A stretch of DNA of 64,000 nt from Siphonodentalium dalli (lineage: Eukaryota > Mollusca > Scaphopoda > Gadilida > Siphonodentaliidae), in the NCBI GenBank assembly GCA_032622095.1, contig CP136068.1, positions 121,837,989-121,901,988 on the forward strand. Reading direction: 5' to 3'. Every line of letters begins with the position of its first letter. Position 1 is the stretch's first letter. Made by a program: the position numbers and the translations under genes. The notes beneath the pieces were generated by a model. The model had not been told where the DNA came from. It saw only the letters and a program-made list of their open reading frames with translations, and searched no databases. Positions 31,997-42,723 of the stretch are shown one piece after another.

Positions 31997-32271
31997 CTCT
32001 CTATATTCACCTTTCTGTGCTCCAATAAGTACAATGCATTACAAGAGCCCAAATACACATGTATACCATTAGAATGAGTAAGTACATAATTATAATCAGT
32101 AAATACACTTCAAATATGCTGTTTTGAAATATGCATACTAGTATACCGGTACATGTACAAGGGAGAAGTCACTTCTCCCCAGGACAAAAATAGGGAGAAG
32201 TGTCACATTTTAGGGAGAATAGAATCTCCATCTCCTTGTCTGGTCCCTGATACTAACAGTCTTGTGGGTAT

Positions 32272-32737
32272 TTAAAGGCACTCAATCTGATCAGATGCTC
32301 CTAAATTACTATTTCTTTGGCTTCGGGGGTAAAAAATATTTGATTTAAGTCGAGGAACCCACCCGTCAAAGCTCAGATTGATCAGATATCGATTTTTGAA
32401 GTTTGTTATTTCTCGAGATGTGTAATAATATGTGGCCCAGAAACAAGTGGTCAAACAGAGGGTCTCAGACAAAATTGCAGATGAAGATGGATAACTCTAA
32501 AATCAAGTGGTAATACGGCCAAATTTCGTGATACTTTAAATAGTGATAACACGGACATGTTTTCTTGAACAAACTGTTGATAAATAACAAGTTTTGGGAA
32601 ATTTTATACCATAGTTAACAGTGGTTATCATTATTCTGTTGCAAAATTGATTCTGATAACTAAAGCATATTTTGAAATGTTGTTGTTGTTGTATCTAGAT
32701 GGTATGGGGACCGTCTGATTGGATTGAGTATCTTTAA
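32272..32737 (+). mobile_element. Family H TTAA MITE (466 bp with targets)
   Basis: TTAA at 32272-32275 and 32734-32737. Ends are AGGCACTCAATCTGATCAG and CTGATTGGATTGAGTATCT, inverted. The left subterminal region has GGCTTCGGGGGTAAAAAATA and GAGGAACCCACCCGTCAAAG. The interior is not palindromic, unlike the 53.8-kb copy. Confidence 0.8.
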
Positions 32738-32742
32738 GCCAT

Positions 32743-33199
32743 GTCTACAACAAGGCTGAGTTTAGTGTGCCTGTCATTTGCAGAATGAGGTCCTCAAAGG
32801 GTGAATTTAGTGATTCTATACCCCATAGTGGGCTAGCATCACTAGATTCACCCTCTGGGGACCTCATTCTGCATGGCCTCATCTGCTATGGGAGAATAGA
32901 CTAAGATTGAAGTTCCCAAATTGTGTATATTGTGATGTACACCCATTGGGAACCTCGATTAGGCAATGTGTCATCCGCCAATTTGGGTATAAAGAGAAAC
33001 TAGACTAAGAAATAAATAGAATCTATGTGAAGAAGTTTCTATAGAAATTTTATAATAAAGAAACTTTCCAGAGAAGATTATGCCTAAGCAGAATGAGGTC
33101 TCCAGAGGGTGAATTTGGTGATGCTAGCCTGCTAAATTCACCCTCTGGAGACATCATTCTGCAAATGACAGACACACTAAACTCAGGCTTGGTCCACAA
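32743..33199 (+). mobile_element. Family E long-form MITE with 7/8 TSD
   Basis: Element 32751-33191 (441 bp), flanks GTCTACAA (32743-32750) and GTCCACAA (33192-33199). Ends CAAGGCTGAGTTTAGTGTG and CACACTAAACTCAGGCTTG. It begins only 13 bp after the H element. Confidence 0.86.
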
Positions 33200-33299
33200 G
33201 AATACAGATACAGTAGGCTGTATCACATTCACACCAATCAGAGGGATAATCTCACCTTCAATTTCTTTATTTCACTTGATGAAATCCATGTGGTCAAAT

Positions 33300-33577
33300 A
33301 TTTTTATTTTTGGTGTAATTTGGCTCATTAATCTCATGCACATGGCTCACTTACTTACTTACAATTACTAAATTGTATCTTTTTCTCACATTAGCAAACT
33401 GTTTCCTTTATCAAATATTTTTAAAATTGTTAACATGCACTTACTTGCAGATGACCTTATGTGTTGTGTATTATTTTAGATTACTTGTATGTACATATTT
33501 TAATGCACTTTGTAAACTGTTTTAGAGCACATGTGTGATTTTACAGTATAAAAAATAAATTATTATTATTATTATTA
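33300..33577 (+). repeat. Possible LINE 3' tail ending in (ATT)n
   Basis: AT-rich sequence ending AAATAAATTATTATTATTATTATTAAAT in outline (33548-33577), the kind of short microsatellite tail carried by CR1/L2-type retrotransposons. No coding part is recognised upstream, so this is a weak call. Confidence 0.35.
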
Positions 33578-33730
33578 AATCATTTTAAATACTCCGGGAA
33601 CAAATAAAATATAACAAATAAACTGATGTCGTTGGTGTAAATAATTTGTGATTGTGTTTTATTTCATCAATAAAAGTTTCTATTAATTTTAATCCATCCC
33701 AATGTTACTAAACCGTTTAACCACTCATTA

Positions 33731-33770
33731 CACTGTGGTTAAGGAGTCGATCATTTAGGGCATTAGTGTA
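33731..33770. mobile_element. Family F fragment, right end
   Basis: CACTGTGGTTAAGGAGTCGA followed by TCATTTAGGGCATTAGTG is the outer right end of F. The rest is missing. Confidence 0.75.
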
Positions 33771-34162
33771 GGTAGCAATAGACAGTCCTCGAAATTGGCC
33801 ATGGTGATAAGCAATGCCATGGGAAATGCGGTGTCAACATGCCACAGCATTAAATTTACAGTGGGACATTTTTCCTAATTTCGAAGGCTGAACACACAAT
33901 ATCCAGCAATTTTTACCAACTTGGGAATTGGGTACAATGTACTGTGCGATTCATGCTCATCTATGCTCAGCCGTATTATCGTTGGCATAAGCCACATAAA
34001 ATTTTATTTTAGACAGGAATGATTGGCGTTAACAAATATCTGCACTTAGGTTTGTTCGTACTGTTAATAATAATAATTCTTATATAGCGATTATCCCTGT
34101 ATTGGGCCCTAAGCGATTAATCACTGAGTTATGCCCCTTGTTTTGCCTACAAAATGTGACCC
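33771..34162. other. No feature recognised
   Basis: Unique sequence with a short TAATAATAATAA run near 34062. No exon or repeat supported. Confidence 0.3.
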
Positions 34163-34318
34163 GCCATATCAAATCCAGTCGTAAGTCAGGATTTTTTTTA
34201 CCCTCTGCCAATGCATTCTCTTATATATGCGAGTCGACCTATGGTCGACTCGCATATATAAGAGAATGCATTGGCACAGGGTAAAAAAATCCCGACTTAT
34301 GACTGGATTTGATATGGC
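34163..34318. mobile_element. Palindromic element J built on one hairpin cassette
   Basis: A 156-bp inverted repeat: GCCATATCAAATCCAGTCGT at the left, ACTGGATTTGATATGGC at the right, and in the middle one hairpin cassette with a self-complementary GTCGACC..GGTCGAC core. CCCTCTGCC and GGCACAGGG flank the cassette as in families A and C. No TTAA is present at its ends, so the cassette here sits in a different outer context. Confidence 0.82.
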
Positions 34319-34777
34319 ACATATGTGAGATATCTGCCCGAGCGTATGCCCATGCATTTGGTCTTTAAGTGGTCTTTCTTTTGTTGTTTTTGACAGGTTT
34401 GACCACTTAAGAATACCACTTAGATCCTAAATTATATTAATGATGGGCATTAGGTGGTACTATGACATTAGGTGGTCGATCAAACTTTCTTTTGTCTTAG
34501 GCTCCATCCAGTATACCCCCATTCTCTTGTAGAGTGGGGGTATAAAAATGACACCACTATGATATAATCATACTTGCCTCTCATTCCTGGCATTCACTGT
34601 CCATGAAACATCTACAGGTACATGTACATGTCATCCAAAGTAGTCTCAACATATTCATCAATTTCTCATTCTCCAAATATTATTACCTGTTGAGAGACAA
34701 TACAACTTTGAGAAATTGTGCATGCCAACAGATAGACACAAACAGTGACATGAGACAGACTGAATATGCAGATATTA
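34319..34777. other. No gene; small hairpin at 34512-34544
   Basis: TATACCCCCATTCTCT / AGAGTGGGGGTATA forms a 33-base hairpin. CTTTAAGTGGTC and GACCACTTAAG form another small inverted pair at about 34364-34412. Otherwise unremarkable. Confidence 0.4.
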
Positions 34778-34870
34778 GCCCTTTCTATACTAAATGGATT
34801 CTCCCACTCAGTTATAAAAGTATAAATTTAATTGGAATTGTCTATTATTCATCTGAAGGAGTTTTTAGGA
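34778..34870 (+). mobile_element. Family G fragment
   Basis: TTAGCCCTTTCTATACTAAA then GGATTCTCCCACTCAGTTAT and GGAATTGTCTATTATTCATC is the inverse of the G right end. The remainder is lost. Confidence 0.65.
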
Positions 34871-34964
34871 AAATAAGCAGAATAACATATATTAGGCAAA
34901 AACAAAAAGACCTGTGTTTCCAGTGACCTGCCCGCCCCTATTCCGGCGCCTCCGACCACGGCTT

Positions 34965-35447
34965 TTAACACTTTCAGTGCCAGGTCCGATTTTTGTATCA
35001 ACCCATATACCCTGTGCCAATGCATTCTCTTATATATGCGAGTCGACCATAGGTCGCCTCGCATATATAAGAGAATGCATTGGCCTAACAATTTTTCATC
35101 ATTTGTTATTATTTTTTACAATTTTTTACAATTTTAATAATTTTTTCTTATATTCTTTAACAGACTTATTTTGTAGGTTTAGTGCCAGGGAATCTAACGT
35201 TTTTCATGGGCATCAAAATTATTACTATGAATACTTGGCGATAGTTTTGAGTTATAACGTGCCCCTAAGGTTTTATCCAGTTTGTTTTTAAATTCGCTAT
35301 AGCATGCTTAAGCATACCCAAAAAAAATTCAACCCAAAAAAATCTATAAAAAACAAAACAAAACATTTTTTAATTTTTTTTAGGGCCGATTTTACAGACT
35401 GTAAATTAGGGTCGATGAGATAATGCCCCTGGCACTGAAAGGGTTAA
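34965..35447 (+). mobile_element. Family C TTAA MITE with a 200-bp internal insertion
   Basis: TTAA at 34965-34968 and 35444-35447. Left end CACTTTCAGTGCCAGGTCCG, right end CCCCTGGCACTGAAAGGG. One hairpin cassette is at about 35016-35085. Between TTTGTAGGTTTAGTGCCAGG and TTTTTAGGGCCGATTTTACA there is extra sequence absent from the 11-kb and 59.5-kb copies. Confidence 0.8.
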
Positions 35448-35664
35448 CACTTTCTATACTAAATATTCATTAGGTTGTTTTGTTGAACTTATTATCTGAA
35501 CATTTCCTACTAATGAATATAAATCATTCTGTTCTTATATTATCTGTTTTTCTGTCGGTTGTCTGCTTTTATTACCTGAAAACCCCTCCAAATGAATAAT
35601 AGACCATTCCAATGTATATTGTTATAACAGAATGGGAGAGTCCATTCAGTAAAGAAAGGGTTAA
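35444..35664 (+). mobile_element. Family G TTAA MITE sharing a TTAA with C
   Basis: Starts at the same TTAA (35444-35447) that ends the C element and ends at TTAA 35661-35664. Left CACTTTCTATACTAAATATT, right CATTCAGTAAAGAAAGGG. The two elements are abutted with one shared target. Confidence 0.8.
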
Positions 35665-35953
35665 TTGATATAATTCTAAAAAAATAATAATCTAATCATA
35701 CAGAACATTTCAAATTCAGATTTATTCAGAAACATATCATTGTATATTTCCTTGCTTTGCGATTATACTGAAACCCTTGATATCGTAAACAGATCTGCCA
35801 TCTTCGCAGCATTAGTTGTGCAATAATGCCAGAATGACAGAAGCAATAGATTATTTTTATGTTCATAGTTGATTGAGGTGTTTCCTTTGCTGTGTATCTT
35901 TGATAAATGCTGCCCTTCATGAGCCAACATAATGCAGTCATCAAAGCTGTGTA
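35661..35953 (+). repeat. Direct duplication with G element, copy 1
   Basis: From the G right end through GAAACCCTTGATATCGTAAA, GCAATAGATTATTTTTATGT and GAGCCAACATAATGCAGTCA, the sequence recurs at 36423-36724 with few differences. The offset is about 770 bp. G remnants precede both copies, so the duplicated unit includes G. Confidence 0.82.
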
Positions 35954-36221
35954 CAATTTGTCACTGAGTTTAACATGCCCCTTGATTTGAACACACAAAA
36001 TGTTAATTTTATCCATTTTATTTTCACTAAAATCGGTCATTTTCAACACAAAAACAAACCATGACAGAGCGAAAGTCAGTAAATAAGCTTCTTCCAACAG
36101 AGCTATGTTAGAGCTGAGAAATATTTGAAATAAAAAAAAGTTATATAGTAGCAATTTAAAAAAAATATGTCTTGGAAGCGCAGATGACAGAATTCAGTGG
36201 AAAGAAATCGGGCTATTTTTC

Positions 36222-36426
36222 TGTAACCAAACAGGTTGAACTTATTATCGGAACATTTCCAAACAATGAATATGAATCATTCTGGCATTTCTGCTCATTG
36301 ATTATCTGTTATTCTGTCTGTTGTCTGCTTTTATTACCTCATAACCCCTCCAAATGAATAATAGACCATTCCAATGTATACTGTTAAAACTGAATGGGAG
36401 AGTCCATTCAGTAAAGAAAGGGTTAA
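36222..36426 (+). mobile_element. Family G copy, left-truncated
   Basis: From CAAACAGGTTGAACTTATTA to CATTCAGTAAAGAAAGGG and TTAA at 36423-36426. It is the partner of the G copy at 35444-35664 within the 770-bp duplication; the left end is missing. Confidence 0.75.
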
Positions 36427-36724
36427 TTAATATAATTCTAAAAACTTCCGCAATATTCTGATCATAAAGAAACATTTAAATTTCGGATTTATTCTGAAAC
36501 ATTTCACAGTACAATATATTCCTCGTTTTGCGATTATACTGAAACCCTTGATATCGTAAACAGATCTGCCATCTTCGCAGCATTAGTTGTGCAATAATGC
36601 CAGAATGACAGAAGCAATAGATTATTTTTATGTTCATAGTTGATTGAGGTGTTTCCTTTGCTGTGTATCTTTGATAAATGCTGCCCTTCATGAGCCAACA
36701 TAACGCAGTCATCAAAGCCGCGTA
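36423..36724 (+). repeat. Direct duplication with G element, copy 2
   Basis: Partner of 35661-35953. The minus strand stays open in both copies over about 60 codons (CFCHSGIIAQLMLRRWQICL region), but a second overlapping frame is also open in this copy and no splice sites or family match are seen, so no gene is called. Confidence 0.82.
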
Positions 36725-36999
36725 GATGGTTTGCCTCTAACATGCGGCATTGATGAGAAATCTTTCCAAGGCACACAAATGCTCGCCATTAGCTTCCATC
36801 AATGATAAAAAACATATGCGTAATAGTGTTTGAAAATTAAAAATATCCTGGCAAATGTGAAATAAACGACTAGCTCTGTATGCTATGGTTTTATTTTATC
36901 AAGATGAATATCTAAATGTCTTCTACTTGAATGATAACATGATATACGAGCTAATTAACCCTGAAACAGAAGACGACGCCCACTTAAAACACTTATAGA

Positions 37000-37225
37000 A
37001 GAGAGAGAGAAGCAAAGCCAGATGGAACTAGCCTAATAAAATTAGACCTGGGAGCACTGTTGAATGGAAGTGTGCCAAATTTTTGAGGGTACCCCATAAA
37101 AATGAGTTTCCACTTGTTTGTGAGACTCAGTTGTAAAGTAGTTTTCAAAAAACTCTTTTATGGACCAGAACAATCTTTCCATAGAATAAAAAGTCTTCTT
37201 AATACAAACACCATGGATTATAAAA
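37000..37225 (+). repeat. Direct repeat of 225 bp, copy 1 (partner 37715-37938)
   Basis: Runs from GAAGCAAAGCCAGATGGAAC through GGAAGTGTGCCAAATTTTT, GTGAGACTCAGTTGTAAA and AATACAAACACC. About 90 percent identical by eye to 37715-37938. Nature unknown. Confidence 0.78.
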
Positions 37226-37714
37226 AAAATTTATATATAAAGGTTGGTGACAGTTAGGAGCCTGAACTCGTAACGAGTAATTCTAGAATTTGTCCTTTGT
37301 CCGAGGTACATAATGATATTTTTTAAGTGCCTGTGGCTGACAAAATGGCAGGTACCAATCGGATGGTACAGGGCATTTTAAAATTGTGTCTGTCAAATAT
37401 TCAAAGTCATCCAGTGGACAAAAAATAAAGGAGTTATTCTCGGCTGCTATGTTGCTTAACAAAATAATAAAATAATTATGATTGGGTTTTCCTACCGGCA
37501 AATATTGTACTTGGTGAAAGAAAATTACCACAAAAAAAACTGCTAAAATAATATAATATGTTTTTTTTACATAGAAGCCTACCCACTGACCCTTATTTAT
37601 TCTGACAAGAAACCCCAAATCAGATCTCATTTTCAAAAATTATCAACTTCAACAATACCAACAATTCAAGTTCCACAAGTTTTGACAAATTGGGTCATAA
37701 ATATTCAGTGCAGG
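37226..37714. other. Spacer between two direct repeats; no gene
   Basis: AT-rich. A minus-strand frame (37283-37636) contains a hydrophobic run rich in I, V and F around 37510-37580, but no family motif or splice site was recognised. Confidence 0.3.
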
Positions 37715-37938
37715 AAGGAAGCAAAGCCAGATGGAACGAGCCCAATCAAATTAGACCCTGCTGAGCACTGCTCAATGGAAGTGTGCCAAATTTTTAGGGT
37801 ACCCTATAAAAATGAGTTGCCTCTTGTTTGTGAGACTCAGTTGTAAATTAGTTTTATAAAAACTCTTTTATGGATCAGAACAATCTTTCGACAGAATGAT
37901 AATTCTTCTTACTGGTAATACAAACACCAAGGATGATA
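37715..37938 (+). repeat. Direct repeat of 225 bp, copy 2
   Basis: Partner of 37000-37225. It ends at GGATGATAAA, directly where a K element end (CAAGAGGCCGATACCGATCG) begins. Confidence 0.78.
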
Positions 37939-38140
37939 AACAAGAGGCCGATACCGATCGGCAGATGTTTAACCCATCCCTTGATGATAGTAAATTGCTA
38001 ATGATCGAAATCATAATATAGAGTTTTGATGTGGAATTATAGAGTATACTGTTATGTACTAAAGTACATGTGGTACACAACAAAATGTACATAATAACAC
38101 AAATTATTTGAATCTATGGGTCAAAGTAGAAGGGTTAATA
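37939..38140 (+). mobile_element. Family K element, truncated
   Basis: Begins CAAGAGGCCGATACCGATCG with the same terminal hairpin as the copies at 8714 and 42149, followed by GCAGATGTTTAACCCATCCC. The PolyGACA tract and the far end are missing. Confidence 0.65.
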
Positions 38141-39790
38141 TAACATCTATAAAGCCTGTCACCATTATCATAGTGTAAGTACTTCTATTTATGTTGCTGC
38201 AAATGGCCATGTGACATAACATAATAATATAGTTACTTAAAAATGAAAAAGGTTAAATGACATGGAATGGGTAAAAGGGGTTAAATCTCATATCTTGGCC
38301 TTGTTTGATCCAATGCAAGTCAAAACAACCAAAAGGACCTACAGGCTACAGTTGTGCTCCACTGTTCTAGTTAAATAAATTCACCTGGCCAAGTGGAGGT
38401 GTTCTCAAAGCAAGAAGGAAATATAACTTTGACAAGTATTTGCAGTGGGGTAGGAGGCGAGAGAAGGGTAGATAGGAGGAGGGGGGGGGGGGGGGGTAGA
38501 GGAGCAGGGATGGGTAGAAATTGGGACTCTCTCCATAGGAGGGTCACTTGGAAAGTGTGACACTAGCTCTGATTATATCTGACAGGTTGGTCACATTTTA
38601 GCAATCTGAATACCTACCATCCAAGGACCCTTCACACCATGTCAGATTAATCAGCTTGGTGGTTCCCCGAGAAGATGTTTAAATTAGTGTCAGTAATTTC
38701 ATAGAAGATTTGTTTTTAAATTAATTTTTTTTTTAAGGCGACACCAATTTTAAAGTCTGGTTTACGAACATTTGGATAGAAAAAAAGTAGATGCAGGAGG
38801 GAATAAAAAAATATAAAAGTTTCTAAACGACCAATAATCAGAAAATAGCAAATGGCGTGATATTATATTGTGAAATACGTCTTATTTCAGTTTTCCGACA
38901 CTTTCATGTAGGTTAATTTCGTATTACCTTGGTTTTTGTTCCAAGTTACAGATAAAGATATCTTTGCATACAAATACGAAAGTGGGAATGGCTTCTTTGC
39001 ATTTAATGAAAGAGTTAGTGATAAATAGTTAGAATCTCTACATGCTTGAGTTTTTTTTCTTCTGATTTAAGCACACTATTAAATTTGTTTTTTTTTGCAA
39101 CTTTGTGAAAAAAGTTGTAGGTGATGTTCGTAAACCAGTCATTAATATTTGTTTTTTTTGGTTAAATTGAACTCCTTGTTCAATCTAAAACAAAAGACAA
39201 ATTTCTTTTTTTCGAAAAAGGGCCATAACTCCTTTAAAATAAGTCAGATCAAGCAGGGGGGGGGGGGGGGGGTCGCGGAATTTTTTTTACATATATAGGG
39301 CGAAAAAAATGTTTTTGCCCCTCTCGGAGACCCACCACCCCTCTACCTGCAATTTTTTTCTTTTTTTTCCGTCCAATTTTTGGGACCCACCCCCAAAATC
39401 TTACAAAAAACATAAAATATAAACCAAATCATAACCTAGCAAAGAATTGTTCTGTTTCTTATTATTTAATACTATTCCCAGCATTTTAATAAACCTCTAA
39501 ACTGCTCTAAAGGGAGATATTTCTATTAGTATAAAATGTGGAAATGCTAAATGCATGCACTTAAAAACATTGGGCATAAATGCCATAAAACATAATAATT
39601 ATGAGGTAATACATGTCCTGATATCCTCAATAACTCCATATTCTTTTATATAACAATAGTATAAGATGTTTTAGAGCCAAGGTCCAATAGTAATACTGTA
39701 GTAATAGGGGTAGAACAAATTTCATCTCCCCTATTTCTGTGATATATATCTGCACATCGGTATGATGGGACCCAAGGAAAGTCACACTCA
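38141..39790. other. No gene; poly-G tracts and a K fragment
   Basis: G tracts lie near 38477-38497 and 39257-39273. GAAAAAGGGCCATAACTCC with GTCAGATCAAGC (about 39215-39255) is a K-module fragment. Homopolymer runs are frequent. No exon supported. Confidence 0.35.
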
Positions 39791-39882
39791 CAGCAGCTCA
39801 CAATCTAAATACATGTATGTATGTCATGTTGGTGTGCAGATTGACATATACCAATATTAGTGAAGAATTGGTAGTATTATTA

Positions 39883-40101
39883 ACTTATTATCAGAGTATA
39901 AAGTTTAGTTTAAAGCCAGCGGAGATATCCAAGCCATGGTCACCTTGTACAAACCGTCCATATACATGTACGTGCCCCCTGTGCAATGTGGTTTACTGGA
40001 CGTATCACATGGAAACCCATTATAAGAACAAGCATCCTGGATCAGACTGTCCAGTTAAGATATGTGAATCTGAAATAATTCGCATGAAGAGAGTTGCATA
40101 G
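39883..40101 (+). CDS. Possible terminal exon, C2H2 zinc-finger-like, unrecognised protein
   Basis: The + strand is open up to a TAG at 40099-40101. The end of the frame reads PYTCTCPLCNVVYWTYHMET, then HYKNKHPGSDCPVKI and EIIRMKRVA. The spacing C-x2-C-x7-H-x3-H, followed by another H five residues on, resembles a C2H2 finger, and the KHPGSDCP segment recalls uncharacterised finger proteins of molluscs (recollection, not a search). A candidate acceptor TTATTATCAG ends near 39893. The start chosen here is approximate, and the frame could begin upstream at an ATG at 39817. It lacks an upstream donor partner in view. It could be a host gene end or a piece of a transposon-borne gene. Confidence 0.4.
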   Translation, partial: TYYQSIKFSLKPAEISKPWSPCTNRPYTCTCPLCNVVYWTYHMETHYKNKHPGSDCPVKICESEIIRMKRVA

Positions 40102-40894
40102 ATTACCTGTGCAGTTTGATCCAGGTTAGTATGATTTATAATTAGTTTCAAGAACAAAGTTCATATTAGTCATGTTTATATTCTAGCTTTATGTTGCATA
40201 TGGAATAAGTTGAGACTTTAATACCAAAAGCTACTTTTATAGTTACATTGCTCTATCCTGCTATATCCTAAATTGAATATCAAAGCAACCAATAATGAAC
40301 AAGCAACTAATAATTACAACACCATATGTATTGGCAGTCAATTAACAGAAGATGGTAAATCATTTCATAATTATGCTTATATGCAAGCATTGTCGACTGA
40401 TCGTGTCTGAGCATATAATTATGTTATAACAGTAAACAAATTTGTCAAAAGTAATTGCAAAATTCATCACAGAATTCATCAATATAAACTCAGCTTTATA
40501 TTTTGTTCAAACCCTTAAAGGGATACACATGTGTATATATATAGCTATAACATACACTTTGACATCCAATTGAAAGGCTATCTTGGATACGCATATTATA
40601 AATGTTTGTTCTTGTGTTTTAATGTTTGTTATATGATTTGTTTATATATATATATAATATATCTTTCATCCGTCGAAATCTGGTACATTAATTTTGACAT
40701 ACATCAGCATACATACACCCCTAAATGGTAGTTAGTTCTGGTTAGTATGTTTTAAATAGCCTAGTGTGTCATATGGTTGATATTAACAGATTACATGAGC
40801 ACAAAAACAGTGATTTTAAGTGGAGGAAAAAAATTGCATTTTTGGCCATTTACGCATTTTTTCCGGGTCCAAATGACCCACCCACCCCCGCCCT
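40102..40894. other. No feature recognised
   Basis: AT-rich, with a short TATATATATATAATATAT run near 40640-40660. No exon supported. Confidence 0.3.
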
Positions 40895-41095
40895 ATATAT
40901 GGAATTTTTGTGCACGACCCCCCCCCCCCCTGGATCAAACCCCATATTTGAACTCGATTTGTATTTTGAGCTGATAAACTCACATACCAAATTTGTTTCA
41001 GAAAAAAATGTTTGAGTTAACACAGCATGCATGAATTCTAAGTCGAATAAGGACCATAACTCCATAAAAAAAAAACTCGGATCAACCAATATACG
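40895..41095 (+). repeat. K-type module fragment
   Basis: A C tract, then GGATCAAACCCCATATTTGA, TTTGTATTTTGAGCTGATAA and AGGACCATAACTCCAT, matching the K interior. Element ends are absent. Confidence 0.65.
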
Positions 41096-41142
41096 AAAGA
41101 AAATAGTGTTGTTAACTGGCACAGACTACCACTTGACCAAAA

Positions 41143-41331
41143 ATGCAACATGAGGAAAAGCAAACTTGTTTTGTACATATCAACTGGATACACTTGTTTA
41201 TAATACACAAGTTTCATGCATCTCGTGGCAAATGTCTTAACTCCATAACCGATTTATTCAGATCTGATAACATGGGGGAGCAGCGCTGGCTCATGCACGA
41301 GCTGATTCTTTGCAAGGATTGCTATGGATAA
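41143..41331 (+). CDS. Weak exon candidate, unrecognised
   Basis: An open frame ending at TAA 41329-41331 with a coding-like stretch, HASRGKCLNSITDLFRSDN then MGEQRWLMHELILCKDC, rich in C, R and W. A possible acceptor ACACAAG ends at about 41212, and a strong donor-like TTTGTGAGTAAG follows just after the stop at about 41333. It lies between two other exon-like segments on the same strand, which is the main reason to list it. It may be chance. Confidence 0.22.
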   Translation: MQHEEKQTCFVHINWIHLFIIHKFHASRGKCLNSITDLFRSDNMGEQRWLMHELILCKDCYG

Positions 41332-41911
41332 TTTGTGAGTAAGCGTATGACATTTATTCTCCATTGAATAATTCCTGACAATTAAAGCCTATGCTGCCTA
41401 TCCGACGATAATCTGAGAAATTAAAACAAATCCAAACTCAAATTTAGATGCAGTGGTTTACCATTTTGTCATCAGATACTATTGCAATGTTTAAATCCAC
41501 CACTAAAACCTTAATTTAGTCTGGAATGTTAGCGACTGACAGTTTTTATAGTAAATTCCCAAATGGGATGAAAACTACTACATGTAATTGATAGTTTCCA
41601 AATTATATGTACAATAGTGTTGATTTTTTGCAATATACATTGTATAGTCTCAGTTGTGATAAATGAATTAAATTTTGTTAAAATAAATAACAGAACACGT
41701 ATTTTGTTGAGTTATTGGCATTTTAAAAAGTAAAAAAATGCTCCGGATCTTTGATGCCCACTGATGATTCTTTGAGAACATTTTAAATAGCTGCAGATTA
41801 TTTATTGGTTTTTCTTAAAATGCTGCAGATTCTTTGATAGCCATTCCTGATTCTTTGCGAGAATTTAATTGTTCCGGATTAGTTTTGATATGTATATTGA
41901 TATATTTTCAG

Positions 41912-42038
41912 CAAAAATGCATTTCAAATGTTATTTCTGTCCAAGCAGGTCAGAGTGCATCGAAAGAGTGACTACATTGTGGAGAGACCATCCCAATGAT
42001 AAAATATCAATTCTTTGCCATACGTACAGTGCGGACAG
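41912..42038 (+). CDS. Candidate coding exon with C-x2-C motif and both splice sites
   Basis: The segment is preceded by the acceptor-like GATATATTTTCAG and followed by the donor GGACAG|GTAAATAT. One frame is open throughout: after two bases, KMHFKCYFCPSRSECIERVT, then TLWRDHPNDKISILCHTYSAD. The first methionine (41917) has A at -3, so it could also be the initiation site in a first coding exon. CYFC plus the later D-H-P looks like half of a zinc-finger domain, a feature of uncharacterised C2H2-type proteins in molluscs (recollection). The next exon would lie to the right; K and other repeats fill the following 1 kb. Function unknown. Confidence 0.48.
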
Positions 42039-42148
42039 GTAAATATGGAAATACAAGCTTCACTTTGTTCAAAGTGTGTGGTTCTTTGATTGGAGACACA
42101 GGAAAAACCAACTTCGAATTTTAGTTTATAGTGGTAACAAGCAAAATG

Positions 42149-42530
42149 AGAGGCTGATCACGATCGGCAGATGTTTAACCCATACCTTGACTAAGGCTTG
42201 ACAATAGTGATAGCTATGTTCAGCTTGGACGCTAAAATCCATAACATTCAATGTTAATCTTCAAAGATTAAAAACTAATCTTCAAAGATTAAAAACAAAC
42301 AAAACATTTCGGGAAAAAGGTCATAACTGTTAAAAAAAAATCGGATCAAATCCATATTCGAACTCGATCTGTATTTTGGGCTGAGAAACTCACATACCAA
42401 ATTTGGTTCTGAACTGATAAAAAAAATTTGAGTTATCACACCATGCATAAAGTGTCTACGGACAGACGAACTGACAGACAGCAAGTGGTCAATCCGGACG
42501 TCCACACTATGGTATGGGTACACATAACAA
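42149..42530 (+). mobile_element. Family K element, short complete-looking copy
   Basis: Starts GAGAGGCTGATCACGATCGG and ends GGTCAATCCGGACGTCC then CTATGGTATGGGTACACATA. One module (AAAGGTCATAACTG, TCGAACTCGATCTGTATTTT) lies inside. Its two ends correspond to those of the 2-kb copy at 8714-10672, which supports the boundaries of both. Confidence 0.7.
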
Positions 42531-42723
42531 AAACAAATCAAAATAAAACCCATTTCACCAAAAATATCTTAATGGACTTCTAAAGTCATATATACATGTA
42601 TGGTGTCATTGTACATGTGTACATTGGGCTACAATGCCGCTTCATGTACAACTGAATATACCTACACTATTAAGCATGCATGATACTATACACTGTTAAT
42701 AGTATGAGTGAGGAATCATCTTT

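Noticed and set aside
36476-36776. Minus-strand protein in the duplicated segment
   Set aside because: Two different frames are open over the same bases, neither has a family motif or splice sites, and the segment is a duplicated repeat flank.
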